DNA of 58,339 bases from Streptomyces lateritius. Lineage in GTDB: Bacteria > Actinomycetota > Actinomycetes > Streptomycetales > Streptomycetaceae. Each line of letters starts with the position of its first letter. Position 1 is the first letter of the stretch. Position numbers and translations under genes: made by a program. The notes beneath the pieces are model-generated. The model was not told where the DNA came from. It made no database searches and worked only from the letters and a program-made list of their open reading frames with translations. The DNA is taken from positions 1 to 58,339 of the forward strand of contig NZ_BMTO01000012.1 in NCBI RefSeq assembly GCF_014649715.1, written 5' to 3'. Shown here piece after piece: positions 16,236-25,083 of the stretch.

Positions 16236-18781
16236 CCGACACCATCCGCACGCTGCCCGTCACCGACCTGTCCCTCGTGGTCCTGATCGGCGCGAGCGGC
16301 TCCGGCAAGTCCACCTTCGCCCGTCGCCACTTCAAGCCGACCGAGGTCGTCTCCTCCGACCTCTGCCGCGGCCTCGTCGCCGACGACGAGAACGACCAGA
16401 GCGCCAGCCGGGACGCCTTCGACCTCCTGCACTACATCGCGGGAAAGCGCCTGGAGGCCGGCCGGCTGACCGTCGTCGACGCCACCAACGTGCAGTCGGA
16501 GGCCCGCCGTCAGCTCGTCCAGCTGGCCCGGCGGTACGACGTGCTGCCGATCGCGATCGTCCTCGACCTGCCCGAGGAGGTGTGCCAGGCCCGCAACGCG
16601 GCCCGGCCCGACCGGGCGGACATGCCCCGCCACGTCGTCCAGCGCCACCGCCGCGAACTGCGCCGCTCATTGCGCGGCCTGGAGCGCGAAGGCTTCCGCA
16701 AGGTGCACGTCCTGCGCACCGTCGAGGAGGTGGAGGCCGCCGAGGTCGTCCTGGAGAAGCGTTTCAACGACCTGCGCCACCTCACCGGCCCCTTCGACAT
16801 CATCGGTGACGTCCACGGCTGCCGCTCCGAGCTGGAGACGCTGCTCGCCAAGCTCGGTTACGCCGACGGCCACCACCCCGAGGGCCGGACGGCGGTCTTC
16901 GTCGGCGACCTGGTCGACCGGGGCCCCGACAGCCCGGGCGTGCTGCGCCGCGTGATGGGAATGGTCGCCGCGGGCGACGCGCTCTGCGTGCCCGGGAACC
17001 ACGAGAACAAGCTCGGCCGGTGGCTCAAGGGCCGCAAGGTCCAGGAGACCCACGGGCTCGCCGAGACCATCGAGCAGCTCGGGCGGGAGAGCGAGGAGTT
17101 CCGCGCCGAGGTCGGCGCGTTCATCGACGGGCTCGTCAGCCACTACATCCTCGACGAGGGGAAACTGGTGGTCTGCCACGCCGGGCTGCCGGAGAAGTAC
17201 CACGGCCGGACCTCCGGCCGGGTGCGATCGCACGCGCTGTACGGCGACACCACCGGCGAGACCGACGAGTTCGGGCTGCCGGTGCGCTACCCGTGGGCGG
17301 AGGAGTACCGCGGCCGGGCGGCCGTCGTCTACGGGCACACGCCCGTGCCGAACACGTCCTGGATCAACAACACCATCTGCCTGGACACGGGCGCCGTCTT
17401 CGGCGGGAAGATGACCGCGCTGCGCTGGCCGGAGCGCGAACTGGTCGACGTACCGGCGGAGAAGGTCTGGTACGAGCCGGCCCGGCCGCTCGCCACCGAG
17501 GCGCCCGGCGGACACCAGGGCAGGCCGCTGGACCTCGCCGACGTGCACGGCCGCCGGGTCGTGGAGACCCGGCGGATGGGGAACGTCGGCGTACGGGAGG
17601 AGAACGCGGCGGCGGCTCTGGAGGTGATGAGCCGGTTCGCGGTGGACCCGCGGTTGCTCGCCTACCTGCCGCCGACGATGGCTCCGACGGCGACGTCGAA
17701 GGCCGAGGGCTACCTGGAGCACCCGGCCGAGGCGTTCGCGCAGTACGCGGACGACGGGGTGGAGCGGGTCGTGTGCGAGGAGAAGCACATGGGCTCGCGG
17801 GCCGTCGCGCTGGTGTGCCGGGACGCGGCGGCGGCGCGGGAGCGGTTCGGAGTGGACCCCGCGGAGGGGGCGACCGGCGCGCTGCACACCCGTACGGGAC
17901 GACCGTTCTTCGACGACGCGGCCGTCACCGAGCAGGTCCTGGAGCGGCTGCGGGCGGCCGTCACCGCCGCCGGCCTGTGGGACGAGCTCGACACGGACTG
18001 GGTGCTGCTCGACGGGGAGCTGATGCCGTGGTCGCTGAAGTCGGCCGGGCTGCTGCGGGCGCAGTACGCGGCGGTCGGCGCGGCCTCGCGCGCCGTCTTC
18101 CCCGGCGCGCTCGACGCGCTGGAGCGGGCGGCGGCGCGAGGGGTGGGCGGCGGTGTCGACGCGCTCCTCGCCAAGCAGCGGGAGCGGGCGGCGGACGCGG
18201 AGGCGTTCACCGAGGCGTACCGCAGGTACTGCTGGCCGACGCAGGGTCTCGACGGGGTGCGCTTCGCCCCGTTCCAGGTCCTCGCGGTGCGGGGCCGCTC
18301 GCTGGCGGCCGTGCCGCACGACGAGCAGCTCGGGTGGCTGGACCGGCTGGTCGAGCACGATCCGACGGGCCTGCTGCAGCTCACCCGCCGGCTCGTCGTC
18401 GACACGGGCGACGAGGCGTCGGTGCGGGCCGGTGTCGACTGGTGGCTGGAGATGACGGCGGCGGGCGGCGAGGGCATGGTCGTCAAGCCGCTGGCGGCGC
18501 TGGTCCGGGACGGCAAGGGCCGGCTCGTACAGCCCGGGGTGAAGGTCCGCGGCCGGGAGTACCTGCGGATCATCTACGGCCCCGAGTACACGCGCCCGGA
18601 GAACCTGGAGCGCCTGCGCCGGCGTTTTCTCGGCCACAAGCGCTCGCTGGCCCTGCGGGAGTACGCACTCGGCCTGGAGGCCCTGGACCGCCTGGCGGAG
18701 GGCGAGCCGCTCTGGCGCGTCCACGAGGCGGTCTTCGCGGTCCTCGCCCTGGAGTCGGAACCGGTGGACCCCCGTCTGTGA
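16232..18781 (+). CDS. pnkp: Pnkp: polynucleotide kinase-phosphatase-ligase for RNA repair
   Basis: The protein has 849 residues in three modules. The 5'-kinase has Walker A GASGSGKST from residue 20. The metallophosphoesterase phosphatase shows GDVHGC, GDLVDRGPDS, GNHENK and YGHTPV. The C-terminal nucleotidyltransferase (ligase) has the adenylation lysine K518 in EEKHMGSRA and a motif V-like VVKPLA. With Hen1 it heals, methylates and seals RNAs cut by ribotoxins or anticodon nucleases. It is coupled to hen1 by ATGA overlap. All key motifs are intact. It ends 1.1 kb before the large conflict-type operon. Confidence 0.96.
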   Translation: MTDTIRTLPVTDLSLVVLIGASGSGKSTFARRHFKPTEVVSSDLCRGLVADDENDQSASRDAFDLLHYIAGKRLEAGRLTVVDATNVQSEARRQLVQLARRYDVLPIAIVLDLPEEVCQARNAARPDRADMPRHVVQRHRRELRRSLRGLEREGFRKVHVLRTVEEVEAAEVVLEKRFNDLRHLTGPFDIIGDVHGCRSELETLLAKLGYADGHHPEGRTAVFVGDLVDRGPDSPGVLRRVMGMVAAGDALCVPGNHENKLGRWLKGRKVQETHGLAETIEQLGRESEEFRAEVGAFIDGLVSHYILDEGKLVVCHAGLPEKYHGRTSGRVRSHALYGDTTGETDEFGLPVRYPWAEEYRGRAAVVYGHTPVPNTSWINNTICLDTGAVFGGKMTALRWPERELVDVPAEKVWYEPARPLATEAPGGHQGRPLDLADVHGRRVVETRRMGNVGVREENAAAALEVMSRFAVDPRLLAYLPPTMAPTATSKAEGYLEHPAEAFAQYADDGVERVVCEEKHMGSRAVALVCRDAAAARERFGVDPAEGATGALHTRTGRPFFDDAAVTEQVLERLRAAVTAAGLWDELDTDWVLLDGELMPWSLKSAGLLRAQYAAVGAASRAVFPGALDALERAAARGVGGGVDALLAKQRERAADAEAFTEAYRRYCWPTQGLDGVRFAPFQVLAVRGRSLAAVPHDEQLGWLDRLVEHDPTGLLQLTRRLVVDTGDEASVRAGVDWWLEMTAAGGEGMVVKPLAALVRDGKGRLVQPGVKVRGREYLRIIYGPEYTRPENLERLRRRFLGHKRSLALREYALGLEALDRLAEGEPLWRVHEAVFAVLALESEPVDPRL

Positions 18782-19123
18782 GGGACCCTTCGGGGATGGC
18801 TTCCCGGTTCGGCTTCCGGGGCCGGTCCTCGGGGCTCCCCAGCCGGGCCGCGCGGCCCGGGAACCGGCCCCTCCGAGGGAGAACGTCGCCGTTTCGCAGG
18901 GGGCGCAGGGAAGCGGATCGGGGCGCTCCCTTGCGCCCCCCGTGCTCGTTGACGCGTGTCTTCGTGAGCCCCTAGCGTTCTTCACCCCACGACGTGACGC
19001 AGCGTCAACAGCGTGATTGCGCACGCCTCATGAGGTGGGGACAGGCACTCGGGGGTGCGCGCTTCGGCACGTCTCGGCCCGTGGGTTTCAGAACGTGGCG
19101 GGCGGGGCGGGGGTGAACGAGAG
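18782..19123. other. 342-bp intergenic region with two palindromic structures
   Basis: An 18-bp perfect palindrome (18843-18860) and a longer imperfect hairpin (18899-18907 paired with 18932-18940) follow pnkp and are the likely terminator. The remaining roughly 180 bp should hold the promoter of the Crp-type gene; no clear -10/-35 or TGTGA-N6-TCACA Crp site was found. Confidence 0.5.
18899..18940 (+). terminator. Probable terminator of hen1-pnkp
   Basis: GGGGGCGCA (18899-18907) pairs with TGCGCCCCC (18932-18940), and the interior can pair further (AGGGA with TCCCT). It lies about 120 bp after the pnkp stop. Confidence 0.6.
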
Positions 19124-19846
19124 TTGAGTCTTTTCGGCCAGGATCGCTCCTTCCTCCATGCCCTCCCCGACCGGGACCGCCGTGCCCTCCTCGCCGAGGG
19201 AACCCCGCGCTCCTACGAGCCCGGCGAGGTCATGATCCGGGAGCGGGACACCTCCGCGTACGTGCTCGCCCTGATGTCCGGCTGGGCCGTCGTCTCCGTC
19301 GAGACCGAACGCGGCACCCGGCTCATCCTCGCCCTGCGCGGCTCCGGCGAGGTCGTCGGCGATCTCGCCGCCGTGGACCGGCGGCCGCGCAGCGCCACTG
19401 TCACCGCCCTCGGCCGCGTCGACTCCGTGTCCATCTCCGGCGACCGGTTCCGGCGCTTCCTCGCCGAACACCCGCACGCCACCTCGCTGATCATGCGCCA
19501 GCTCTCGGCGCGGCTGCGCAGCGCCGACGTCGAGCGGCGCTCCCTCGCGTCCGAGACCGTGCTGCAGCGGCTCGCCGCCCGCCTGGTCGAGCTGGCCGAG
19601 CGGGCGGGCCGCCCCGCGGACGCGGGGACCGTACTCGAACTGCCCCTGCCCCAGCACGACCTGGCGGCGGCCATAGGCGCCACCAGGGAGGCGGTGGCCA
19701 AGGCACTCCGACTGCTGCGGGAACAGGACGTCGTCCGCACGGCGAACCGCCGGGTGGTCGTCATCGACATGCCCGTCCTGCTGCTCCTCGCGCAGGGCGG
19801 ATCGCACCGGGCGAAAGCGGTGGAGAAACCTCCGCCGGGTGTGTAA
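19124..19846 (+). CDS. Crp/Fnr-family regulator next to the nucleotide cyclase
   Basis: The protein has about 240 residues: an N-terminal cyclic-nucleotide-binding barrel (about 5-120) and a C-terminal Crp HTH (LPLPQHDLAAAIGATREAVA followed by KALRLLREQDV). The phosphate-binding cassette reads VGDLAAVDRRPRSA (78-91), keeping Gly, Arg and Ser with Asp80 at the usual Glu position. It can therefore plausibly bind a cyclic nucleotide, perhaps not cAMP. No FeS cysteines are present. TTG 19124 is chosen with GGGGGTG upstream; GTG 19055 is the alternative. It ends 78 bp before the cyclase gene and may sense its product. Confidence 0.85.
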   Translation: MSLFGQDRSFLHALPDRDRRALLAEGTPRSYEPGEVMIRERDTSAYVLALMSGWAVVSVETERGTRLILALRGSGEVVGDLAAVDRRPRSATVTALGRVDSVSISGDRFRRFLAEHPHATSLIMRQLSARLRSADVERRSLASETVLQRLAARLVELAERAGRPADAGTVLELPLPQHDLAAAIGATREAVAKALRLLREQDVVRTANRRVVVIDMPVLLLLAQGGSHRAKAVEKPPPGV

Positions 19847-19924
19847 ACGGCTACATCGCCTCCCGCCACGCGCGGCCAGGCTTGACCCGTCACCACGGCA
19901 ACACGGCACACACAGGGAGTCCGA

Positions 19925-20803
19925 GTGAGCAGTGCGGGAGCGAACGCGGGAGTGAGCGCGGGAGCGATCCACCGACTCGTCGTCTTCGGAGACGCCGTCG
20001 GATCCGGCACCTTGGGCATGGACGCGAAGAGGCTGATGCGCGCCGCCATGTACGAGGCCTTCGGCGAGGCGTACGCGGCCATCGGCGTCGAACCCGGCAC
20101 CGTCCACCAGGAGGACCGCGGCGACGGCATCCTCGGGGCGCTGCGCCCGGACGTGCCGCCGGCGTTCATGGTCGGACGATGGATCGACACGCTGTACGAA
20201 AGCCTGCGCGAGCACAACGCGGGCCGCCGGGAGCGGCTGCGGATGCGGGTCGGCATGAACGCGGGACTGGTCCTCGACGACGGCCGCGGTCTGGTCGGAC
20301 GCGCGGTCGACCTGGCCTGCCGGCTCTGCGACAGCCCCACGGCCAAGCGGGTCATGGAGGCCGCGCCCGACGCGGACCTCCTCGTCGTCGTCTCGGACTG
20401 GCTCTACGGCAACGTGGTCGTCGAAGGCGGCCGTTACGTGGAGCCGTCGCACTACCGGCAGGCCCGGGTGCTGTCCAAGGAGACCGACGAGACCGCCTGG
20501 TTCCACATCCCCCGCCGCCCCGCACCGCCGCTGCCGCCGTTCGGCGAGGCGGAGTCAGGAAGGGGAAGGCAAGCGGAAGGCCGTGGTGACACACAGACCG
20601 GCGGTGGGCCGGCGCGGGGGGACGGCCCACCGCCACCAGTGCCCGAACAGGCCGTGCCCGAACAGGGCAGGGGCGAGTACTACGACGTCGGCGGCGACCT
20701 CCAGGTGTTCAGGGGCAACACCATTCACGGCGGCTTCACCGGCATCCGCAAGGAGCGCCCCGCCTCCGGCGCACGCGCATCCGACGAGGAGGAGAGCGCG
20801 TGA
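19925..20803 (+). CDS. Class III nucleotide cyclase homologue, first gene of the conflict operon
   Basis: The protein has 292 residues. Residues 15-190 follow the class III cyclase fold: FGDAVGSG with metal Asp23, then EDRGDGIL with Asp67 matching the second metal Asp, then RMRVGMNAGLVLDDG and GRAVDLACRL at the transition-state segment, where the usual Asn is Asp and the Arg is kept. The metal site is thus intact. It could make cAMP, cGMP or a cyclic pyrimidine as in Pycsar; specificity cannot be read. A low-complexity linker leads to a C-terminal tag, Y253xxGGDxQxxxGN265, shared with the next protein. GTG start after GGGAGTCCGA; overlaps the next gene by 4 bp. Confidence 0.75.
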   Translation: MSSAGANAGVSAGAIHRLVVFGDAVGSGTLGMDAKRLMRAAMYEAFGEAYAAIGVEPGTVHQEDRGDGILGALRPDVPPAFMVGRWIDTLYESLREHNAGRRERLRMRVGMNAGLVLDDGRGLVGRAVDLACRLCDSPTAKRVMEAAPDADLLVVVSDWLYGNVVVEGGRYVEPSHYRQARVLSKETDETAWFHIPRRPAPPLPPFGEAESGRGRQAEGRGDTQTGGGPARGDGPPPPVPEQAVPEQGRGEYYDVGGDLQVFRGNTIHGGFTGIRKERPASGARASDEEESA

Positions 20804-23148
20804 GCGACCAGGACGACGCCCCCACTCCGGACGAGCCCAAGGGCGACGGGCCCTCTCACGGGGGCGAGAGCAGCGGTGCGGCGGGGGGCGAGAAGCCCGG
20901 ACCGGACAAGACCGGTCCCGACAAGGGTGAGGCGACCGCCCAGGCGCAGCCCGAGCCCAACCCCTTCGACCGGGCCGGCCGCAGCCCCGTCGACGGCGTC
21001 GGCGGCACCGGCGGAGCAGGCACCGCGCGCGCCGCCCTGCGCACCCTCGCGCCCCGCCCCTCCGGTCCGTCGTACGAGATCGGCGGCGACGGGCAGATCT
21101 ACCAGGGCAACCAGTTCGTCACCCAGTTCTGGGCCGGAGCCCGGCCGGAGCTCGTCCAGGGTCCGGTGCCCCGTGAGACCCTCCAGCACCTCGACGACGT
21201 CTACTGCGAGGTCCCCGGCTACCGGCAGATGAAGGACCTGCTGCGCAGCCACCGGCTCCTGGTGCTGTGCGGCGAGCCGGGCAGCGGTCGCAAGGCCACC
21301 GCGCTCGCCCTCCTCTCCGAACTCACCGGCCACCAGGTGAACCGGCTCGACCCGCGCCACCGCGTGGACGAGATCGGCACCGAGGCGCTGGAGCCGGGCG
21401 GCGGCCACCTCCTCGAGCTCCCCGCCGAGGACGGCCGGGCCGAGAGCGAGCCCCGCCGGGACCGGGACGAGCCGCGCGACCGGCCGCGGCCCTCCGCCGT
21501 ACGCCTCTCCGAGCTGCATCTCGACCGGTTCAGCCAGCAGCTGCGTGAGCAGGAGGCGTACGGCGTCGTCCTCGTCGAGAGCGGCGACCTCGCCGACCGG
21601 ATGCTGCGTGGACGGTACGGGATGTACTGCCCGCCCCCGCCCTCCGGCGAGGTTCTCCACCGCCACCTGCGGCTGCTGCTGCGCGGCGAGCCGGAAGGGG
21701 CACTGGAGAGCGCGCGGGCCGTCGCCGAGCGCCCCGAGGTGGTCAAGGCCCTCGGCCTCGACGCCCTGCGCCCCCGCGAAGCCGCCCGGCTCGCCGACCA
21801 CCTGGCACAACGGCAGAAGGACGAACTCACCGAGGCGCAACTGCTGGACCGATGCGGGGCGTTCGTCCGCGCCCAGGCGCGCACCTGGTTCGCCGGGGCG
21901 GACCGCCCCGGCGCCCTGCCCGAGGCGCTGCCCGCGCTCAGCGCGACCGCCTTCCGTATCGCCGTCGCCGTCTTCAACGGCTCCGCCTACAGCATCACCG
22001 CCGAGGCCGCCGAACTCCTCACCTGGGAGCTCAGCTCCACCCTCGACCCCGAACGCCCGCCCGGACGACGGCTGTTCGGCACACACGCCGAGAGCCGGCC
22101 GGTCCTCGCCCGCTCCGTACTGGAGGACGGCGAGCTCGACCTCGGCCCGGCGAAGGTCCCGGTGCGGGCCGTCCGCTTCCAGGGCGACGCCCTCGCCACC
22201 GCCGTCCTCAGCGAGATCTGGCACGGCTACCACAACGTGCGCGGACCGGTCGCGCGCTGGCTCCGCTCGCTCTGCGACGACCCGCGCCCGGCGGTGTGGG
22301 TGCGCGCATCCATCGCCGCCGGGGTGCTCTGCTCCTGGGACTGGATCTACGGGTTCGGCGAGCTCATCGCCCCCATGGCCTCCATCGACCGAGCCGTGCC
22401 CCGGATGGCCGCCGCCACGGCGCTCGCCGAGGCGGCGCGCGACCCCCGGGTGAAGCCCGCCGTCGGCGCCGTCCTCAAGGAGTGGGCCTCCGACGGCAAC
22501 GACGAACTCCGCGAGACGGTCCTGCTCACCCACGGTTACGTCCTCGCGGCGGGCACGGTGAGCGGTTCCCTCGACGCGCTGGCGCGCGTGGTCCGTACCC
22601 GCGAGGCCGGCGACGTCGACATGATCGGAGCGTCCGCGTTCAGCGTCGCCAGGCTGCTGGCCTCGGGGGATCCGGAGGCGGTGATCCGGAAGCTGACCGA
22701 CTGGCTCGAGGACGGGCGGCTCAACCTCGCCAACCTCGTCCTCGTGTCCATGCTCAACACCCTCACCATCAGGACCACGCACCTGTGGGGACTGCGCGAC
22801 GTACCCGAGCTCGAACCACACGCCGCCCGGCCGCTGCTCGTCGCCCTCCTCGCCACCCGGCCCGGCCTCGCGCCCGCGCTCGGCGCCCTGCTGCGCCACA
22901 CCCTCAGCACCGCGCGCTCCGGTGAGGCGGCGCTCGACGGCCTGGGGAGCCTGCTGCGCCGGGCGGCCAAGGACGAGGAGGCACTCGGTCATGTCTGCCG
23001 CTTCCTGCCGCTGATCGCGGTCAGCCGAAGGGACCGTGACCGGCTGCGCGGGCTGCTGAAGGAACTGGTCGGCGACCGCGACCGGCCCATGGACAAGCGT
23101 GCGGCGGGCCGGATGTGGGACGCCGTCGCGGAAGGAGCCGAGCGATGA
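20800..23148 (+). CDS. P-loop NTPase with helical-repeat C-terminus
   Basis: The protein has 782 residues. A disordered start (1-85) is followed by the tag Y92xxGGDxQxxxGN104 seen in the cyclase, then a P-loop CGEPGSGRKAT (G158-T167) in which Arg replaces the usual Lys and Lys the usual Ser/Thr. A winged-helix-like and then an alpha-helical repeat region (about 380-750) resembles the HEAT-type tails of STAND and other sensor NTPases. No membrane helix. I infer a sensor or adaptor ATPase acting with the cyclase; whether the altered P-loop hydrolyses NTP is open. Overlaps both neighbours by 4 bp. Confidence 0.6.
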   Translation: MSDQDDAPTPDEPKGDGPSHGGESSGAAGGEKPGPDKTGPDKGEATAQAQPEPNPFDRAGRSPVDGVGGTGGAGTARAALRTLAPRPSGPSYEIGGDGQIYQGNQFVTQFWAGARPELVQGPVPRETLQHLDDVYCEVPGYRQMKDLLRSHRLLVLCGEPGSGRKATALALLSELTGHQVNRLDPRHRVDEIGTEALEPGGGHLLELPAEDGRAESEPRRDRDEPRDRPRPSAVRLSELHLDRFSQQLREQEAYGVVLVESGDLADRMLRGRYGMYCPPPPSGEVLHRHLRLLLRGEPEGALESARAVAERPEVVKALGLDALRPREAARLADHLAQRQKDELTEAQLLDRCGAFVRAQARTWFAGADRPGALPEALPALSATAFRIAVAVFNGSAYSITAEAAELLTWELSSTLDPERPPGRRLFGTHAESRPVLARSVLEDGELDLGPAKVPVRAVRFQGDALATAVLSEIWHGYHNVRGPVARWLRSLCDDPRPAVWVRASIAAGVLCSWDWIYGFGELIAPMASIDRAVPRMAAATALAEAARDPRVKPAVGAVLKEWASDGNDELRETVLLTHGYVLAAGTVSGSLDALARVVRTREAGDVDMIGASAFSVARLLASGDPEAVIRKLTDWLEDGRLNLANLVLVSMLNTLTIRTTHLWGLRDVPELEPHAARPLLVALLATRPGLAPALGALLRHTLSTARSGEAALDGLGSLLRRAAKDEEALGHVCRFLPLIAVSRRDRDRLRGLLKELVGDRDRPMDKRAAGRMWDAVAEGAER

Positions 23149-24539
23149 ACGACCGACAGGAGCGGAACCGGGTCGGGGTGCGGGACGGGGGACGGGCGCA
23201 GGGCGAGTCCCAGCAGGACGGCAGGGCGCGAGCGCGGGGCGGGGCTCCGCAGGGCGGGACGGAGCGGGACGGGATGGCACAGGGCGGGGGGAAGGCGGCG
23301 GGCGACGGCCGACGGGGCGAGGGCGGCAGAGGGCCGCTGCTGCGCGAGTACCAGCCTCCCTACAAGCGCCGGAGCGGGCAGATCGCGGCCGTGCTCCTCT
23401 ACCGCAACGGCGGCCACCGCGTCATGTGGCCGGACCGCCACGAGGACACCAACAAACCCCTGCTGGGCTTTCCGTACACCGTGTTCGAGGTCAGGCTCGG
23501 CCGTAACGTCACCGAGTTCGACCTCGCCCTGCCCGCCTCCGGCGACGGCGTCTTCTTCGCGGCCGCCGCCCGGGTCCACTGGGAGGTGGCCGACCCGCAC
23601 CTCGTCGTCACCCAGCAGGTCTGGGACGTCGCCGAGTTGCTGCGCGACGACCTGCTCGACGGGTTGCGGGCGGTGTCCCGGAGGTTCCGGCTGACCGACG
23701 CCCAGCGCGCCGACGAGGCCGTACGCGACGAGCTGAGCTCCGGGAGGTTCAGCCTCGGCGGAGACATCGGGCTGCGCACGCGCGTCCATGTCTTCATAGA
23801 CCTGGACGACTCCATCAAGGAGGAGATCGGCAAGCGGGACCGGGTCGGCGTCACCATGCAGGTCGACGAGCGGGAGATGGAGCAGCAGCGTCGCAGGGAC
23901 GAGGGCGAGCGGCGGCGGGTGGCCGAACGGGCCCGCGACCTCGAAGAGCTCTTCCAGCGCGGCGAGTTGGCGCAGATCGCCCACCACATGGCGATGAACC
24001 CCGACAAGGAGTGGGAGATCCGCCGCGAGCTCCAGCACGAGAAGCGCGAGGGGCAGGCCGACTTCCTGGCGGTGTTCAACCGGCTCCTCGACACGGGGGT
24101 CCTCGAGCGGCACGACATCGGCGAACCGATGCACCAGGTACTGGAGTTCCTGCGGGAGAGCACCGGCACGGTACTGGGCGGCGTCGCCGGCCATGTTCTC
24201 AACCCGCCCGGTGGTGGGCGCAGACGGGCACTGGAGGAGGCGCGTCCGGAGCCGCTCCGGCCGCCGTGGGACGAGGACGCCAGGGGCGAGGGCCCCAGGC
24301 GCGAGGACGCCGGGGAGGGCCGTGCCTGGGACGACCGCGCGAGGCAGGGCGACGTCCGGGACGGCGACCGCGACGACCGTGGGTACGACGACCGGGAGGG
24401 GGAGTACGGCCGTGATCGGCCGGTGTACGAGCCGACCCGCGTCCAGTCGTCCTCCGAACGCCGGCGCGACGACGCCGACGGCTACGGTGAGCGCCGCTCC
24501 CGCCCCAGCGCCGACTTCGACGACTGGGACACGGAATGA
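23145..24539 (+). CDS. SPFH/band-7-like protein with disordered ends
   Basis: The protein has 464 residues. Residues 1-65 are Gly/Arg-rich and disordered. About 72-235 resembles an SPFH (stomatin/prohibitin) domain: alternating beta strands (GQIAAVLLYRNGGHRVMW, FFAAAARVHWEVADP) and then VGVTMQVDEREMEQQRRRDE leading into a charged helix that could self-associate. Residues 345-464 are highly charged and Arg/Asp-rich. SPFH proteins form ring scaffolds on membranes and recur in prokaryotic conflict operons. No clear membrane anchor is seen, so it may be recruited by partners. ATGA overlap on both sides. Confidence 0.6.
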   Translation: MNDRQERNRVGVRDGGRAQGESQQDGRARARGGAPQGGTERDGMAQGGGKAAGDGRRGEGGRGPLLREYQPPYKRRSGQIAAVLLYRNGGHRVMWPDRHEDTNKPLLGFPYTVFEVRLGRNVTEFDLALPASGDGVFFAAAARVHWEVADPHLVVTQQVWDVAELLRDDLLDGLRAVSRRFRLTDAQRADEAVRDELSSGRFSLGGDIGLRTRVHVFIDLDDSIKEEIGKRDRVGVTMQVDEREMEQQRRRDEGERRRVAERARDLEELFQRGELAQIAHHMAMNPDKEWEIRRELQHEKREGQADFLAVFNRLLDTGVLERHDIGEPMHQVLEFLRESTGTVLGGVAGHVLNPPGGGRRRALEEARPEPLRPPWDEDARGEGPRREDAGEGRAWDDRARQGDVRDGDRDDRGYDDREGEYGRDRPVYEPTRVQSSSERRRDDADGYGERRSRPSADFDDWDTE

Positions 24540-25075
24540 CCGGCCCCACCTCCGGCCCCGCCGCCGCTCCCACCCCCGTACCCGATCCCGTGCCGGACCC
24601 CGTGCCCGACCCGTCCGACGTCCGCTTCATGGCCGACCGGCTGCTGGTCACCGTCCGCGAGGACATCGGCCGGGCCGACACCAAGGCGGCGATCCTCCTC
24701 TCCGGCGCGCTCGCCTTCCTGGCGGTCGTCTTCGCCCGGGACCGCGGACCGCTGCCCTCGGCCGGCACGGGCCTCGCCCTGCTCGTCGTGGCCGGGCTGC
24801 TGTGGACGGCGGGCGTCCTGATGCTCGTCTCCGTGGTCCTGCCCCGTACCCGCATCGGGGCCGACCGCACCCTCCTGCGTGATCTGGCGGCCGGGCCGTC
24901 CACCGACGTGCTGCGTGACCGGCTCACGGCGTCCGGCGAGGACGCCACCGGCTGGCTCCTCGAACAGGCGAGCGTGCACGGAGTCGTGCTCGCCGCGAAA
25001 TACCGGTGGCTGCGCCTGGGCGTGAGCGCTCTCGCGCTCGGCGCGCTGCTGGCCCTCTTCAGCGAACTGTGGTGA
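24536..25075 (+). CDS. PycTM-like (Pycsar effector-type) membrane protein
   Basis: The protein has 179 residues. A Pro/Asp linker is followed by the PycTM hallmark RADTKAAILL (46-55) running directly into TM helix 1 (51-68). TM2 is at 79-102, then a cytosolic helical segment, then TM3 (about 155-177). This is the family named for Pycsar effectors, which disrupt the inner membrane when a cyclic pyrimidine nucleotide is made. Here it shares an operon with a cyclase homologue, so activation by its product is a reasonable inference. The N-terminal PDPVPDPVPDP repeat is unusual. Confidence 0.75.
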   Translation: MTGPTSGPAAAPTPVPDPVPDPVPDPSDVRFMADRLLVTVREDIGRADTKAAILLSGALAFLAVVFARDRGPLPSAGTGLALLVVAGLLWTAGVLMLVSVVLPRTRIGADRTLLRDLAAGPSTDVLRDRLTASGEDATGWLLEQASVHGVVLAAKYRWLRLGVSALALGALLALFSELW

Positions 25076-25083
25076 GAGAGACG

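Noticed and set aside
19847..19924. Promoter between the Crp-type gene and the cyclase (TTGACC at 19882)
   Set aside because: A -35-like hexamer is seen but no matching -10 at the right distance; the operon might also be read through from the Crp-type gene.
20681..20719. CRISPR-like or IS-derived repeat as source of the shared tag
   Set aside because: The resemblance to 21073-21111 is in protein, not in long DNA identity; no flanking repeats.
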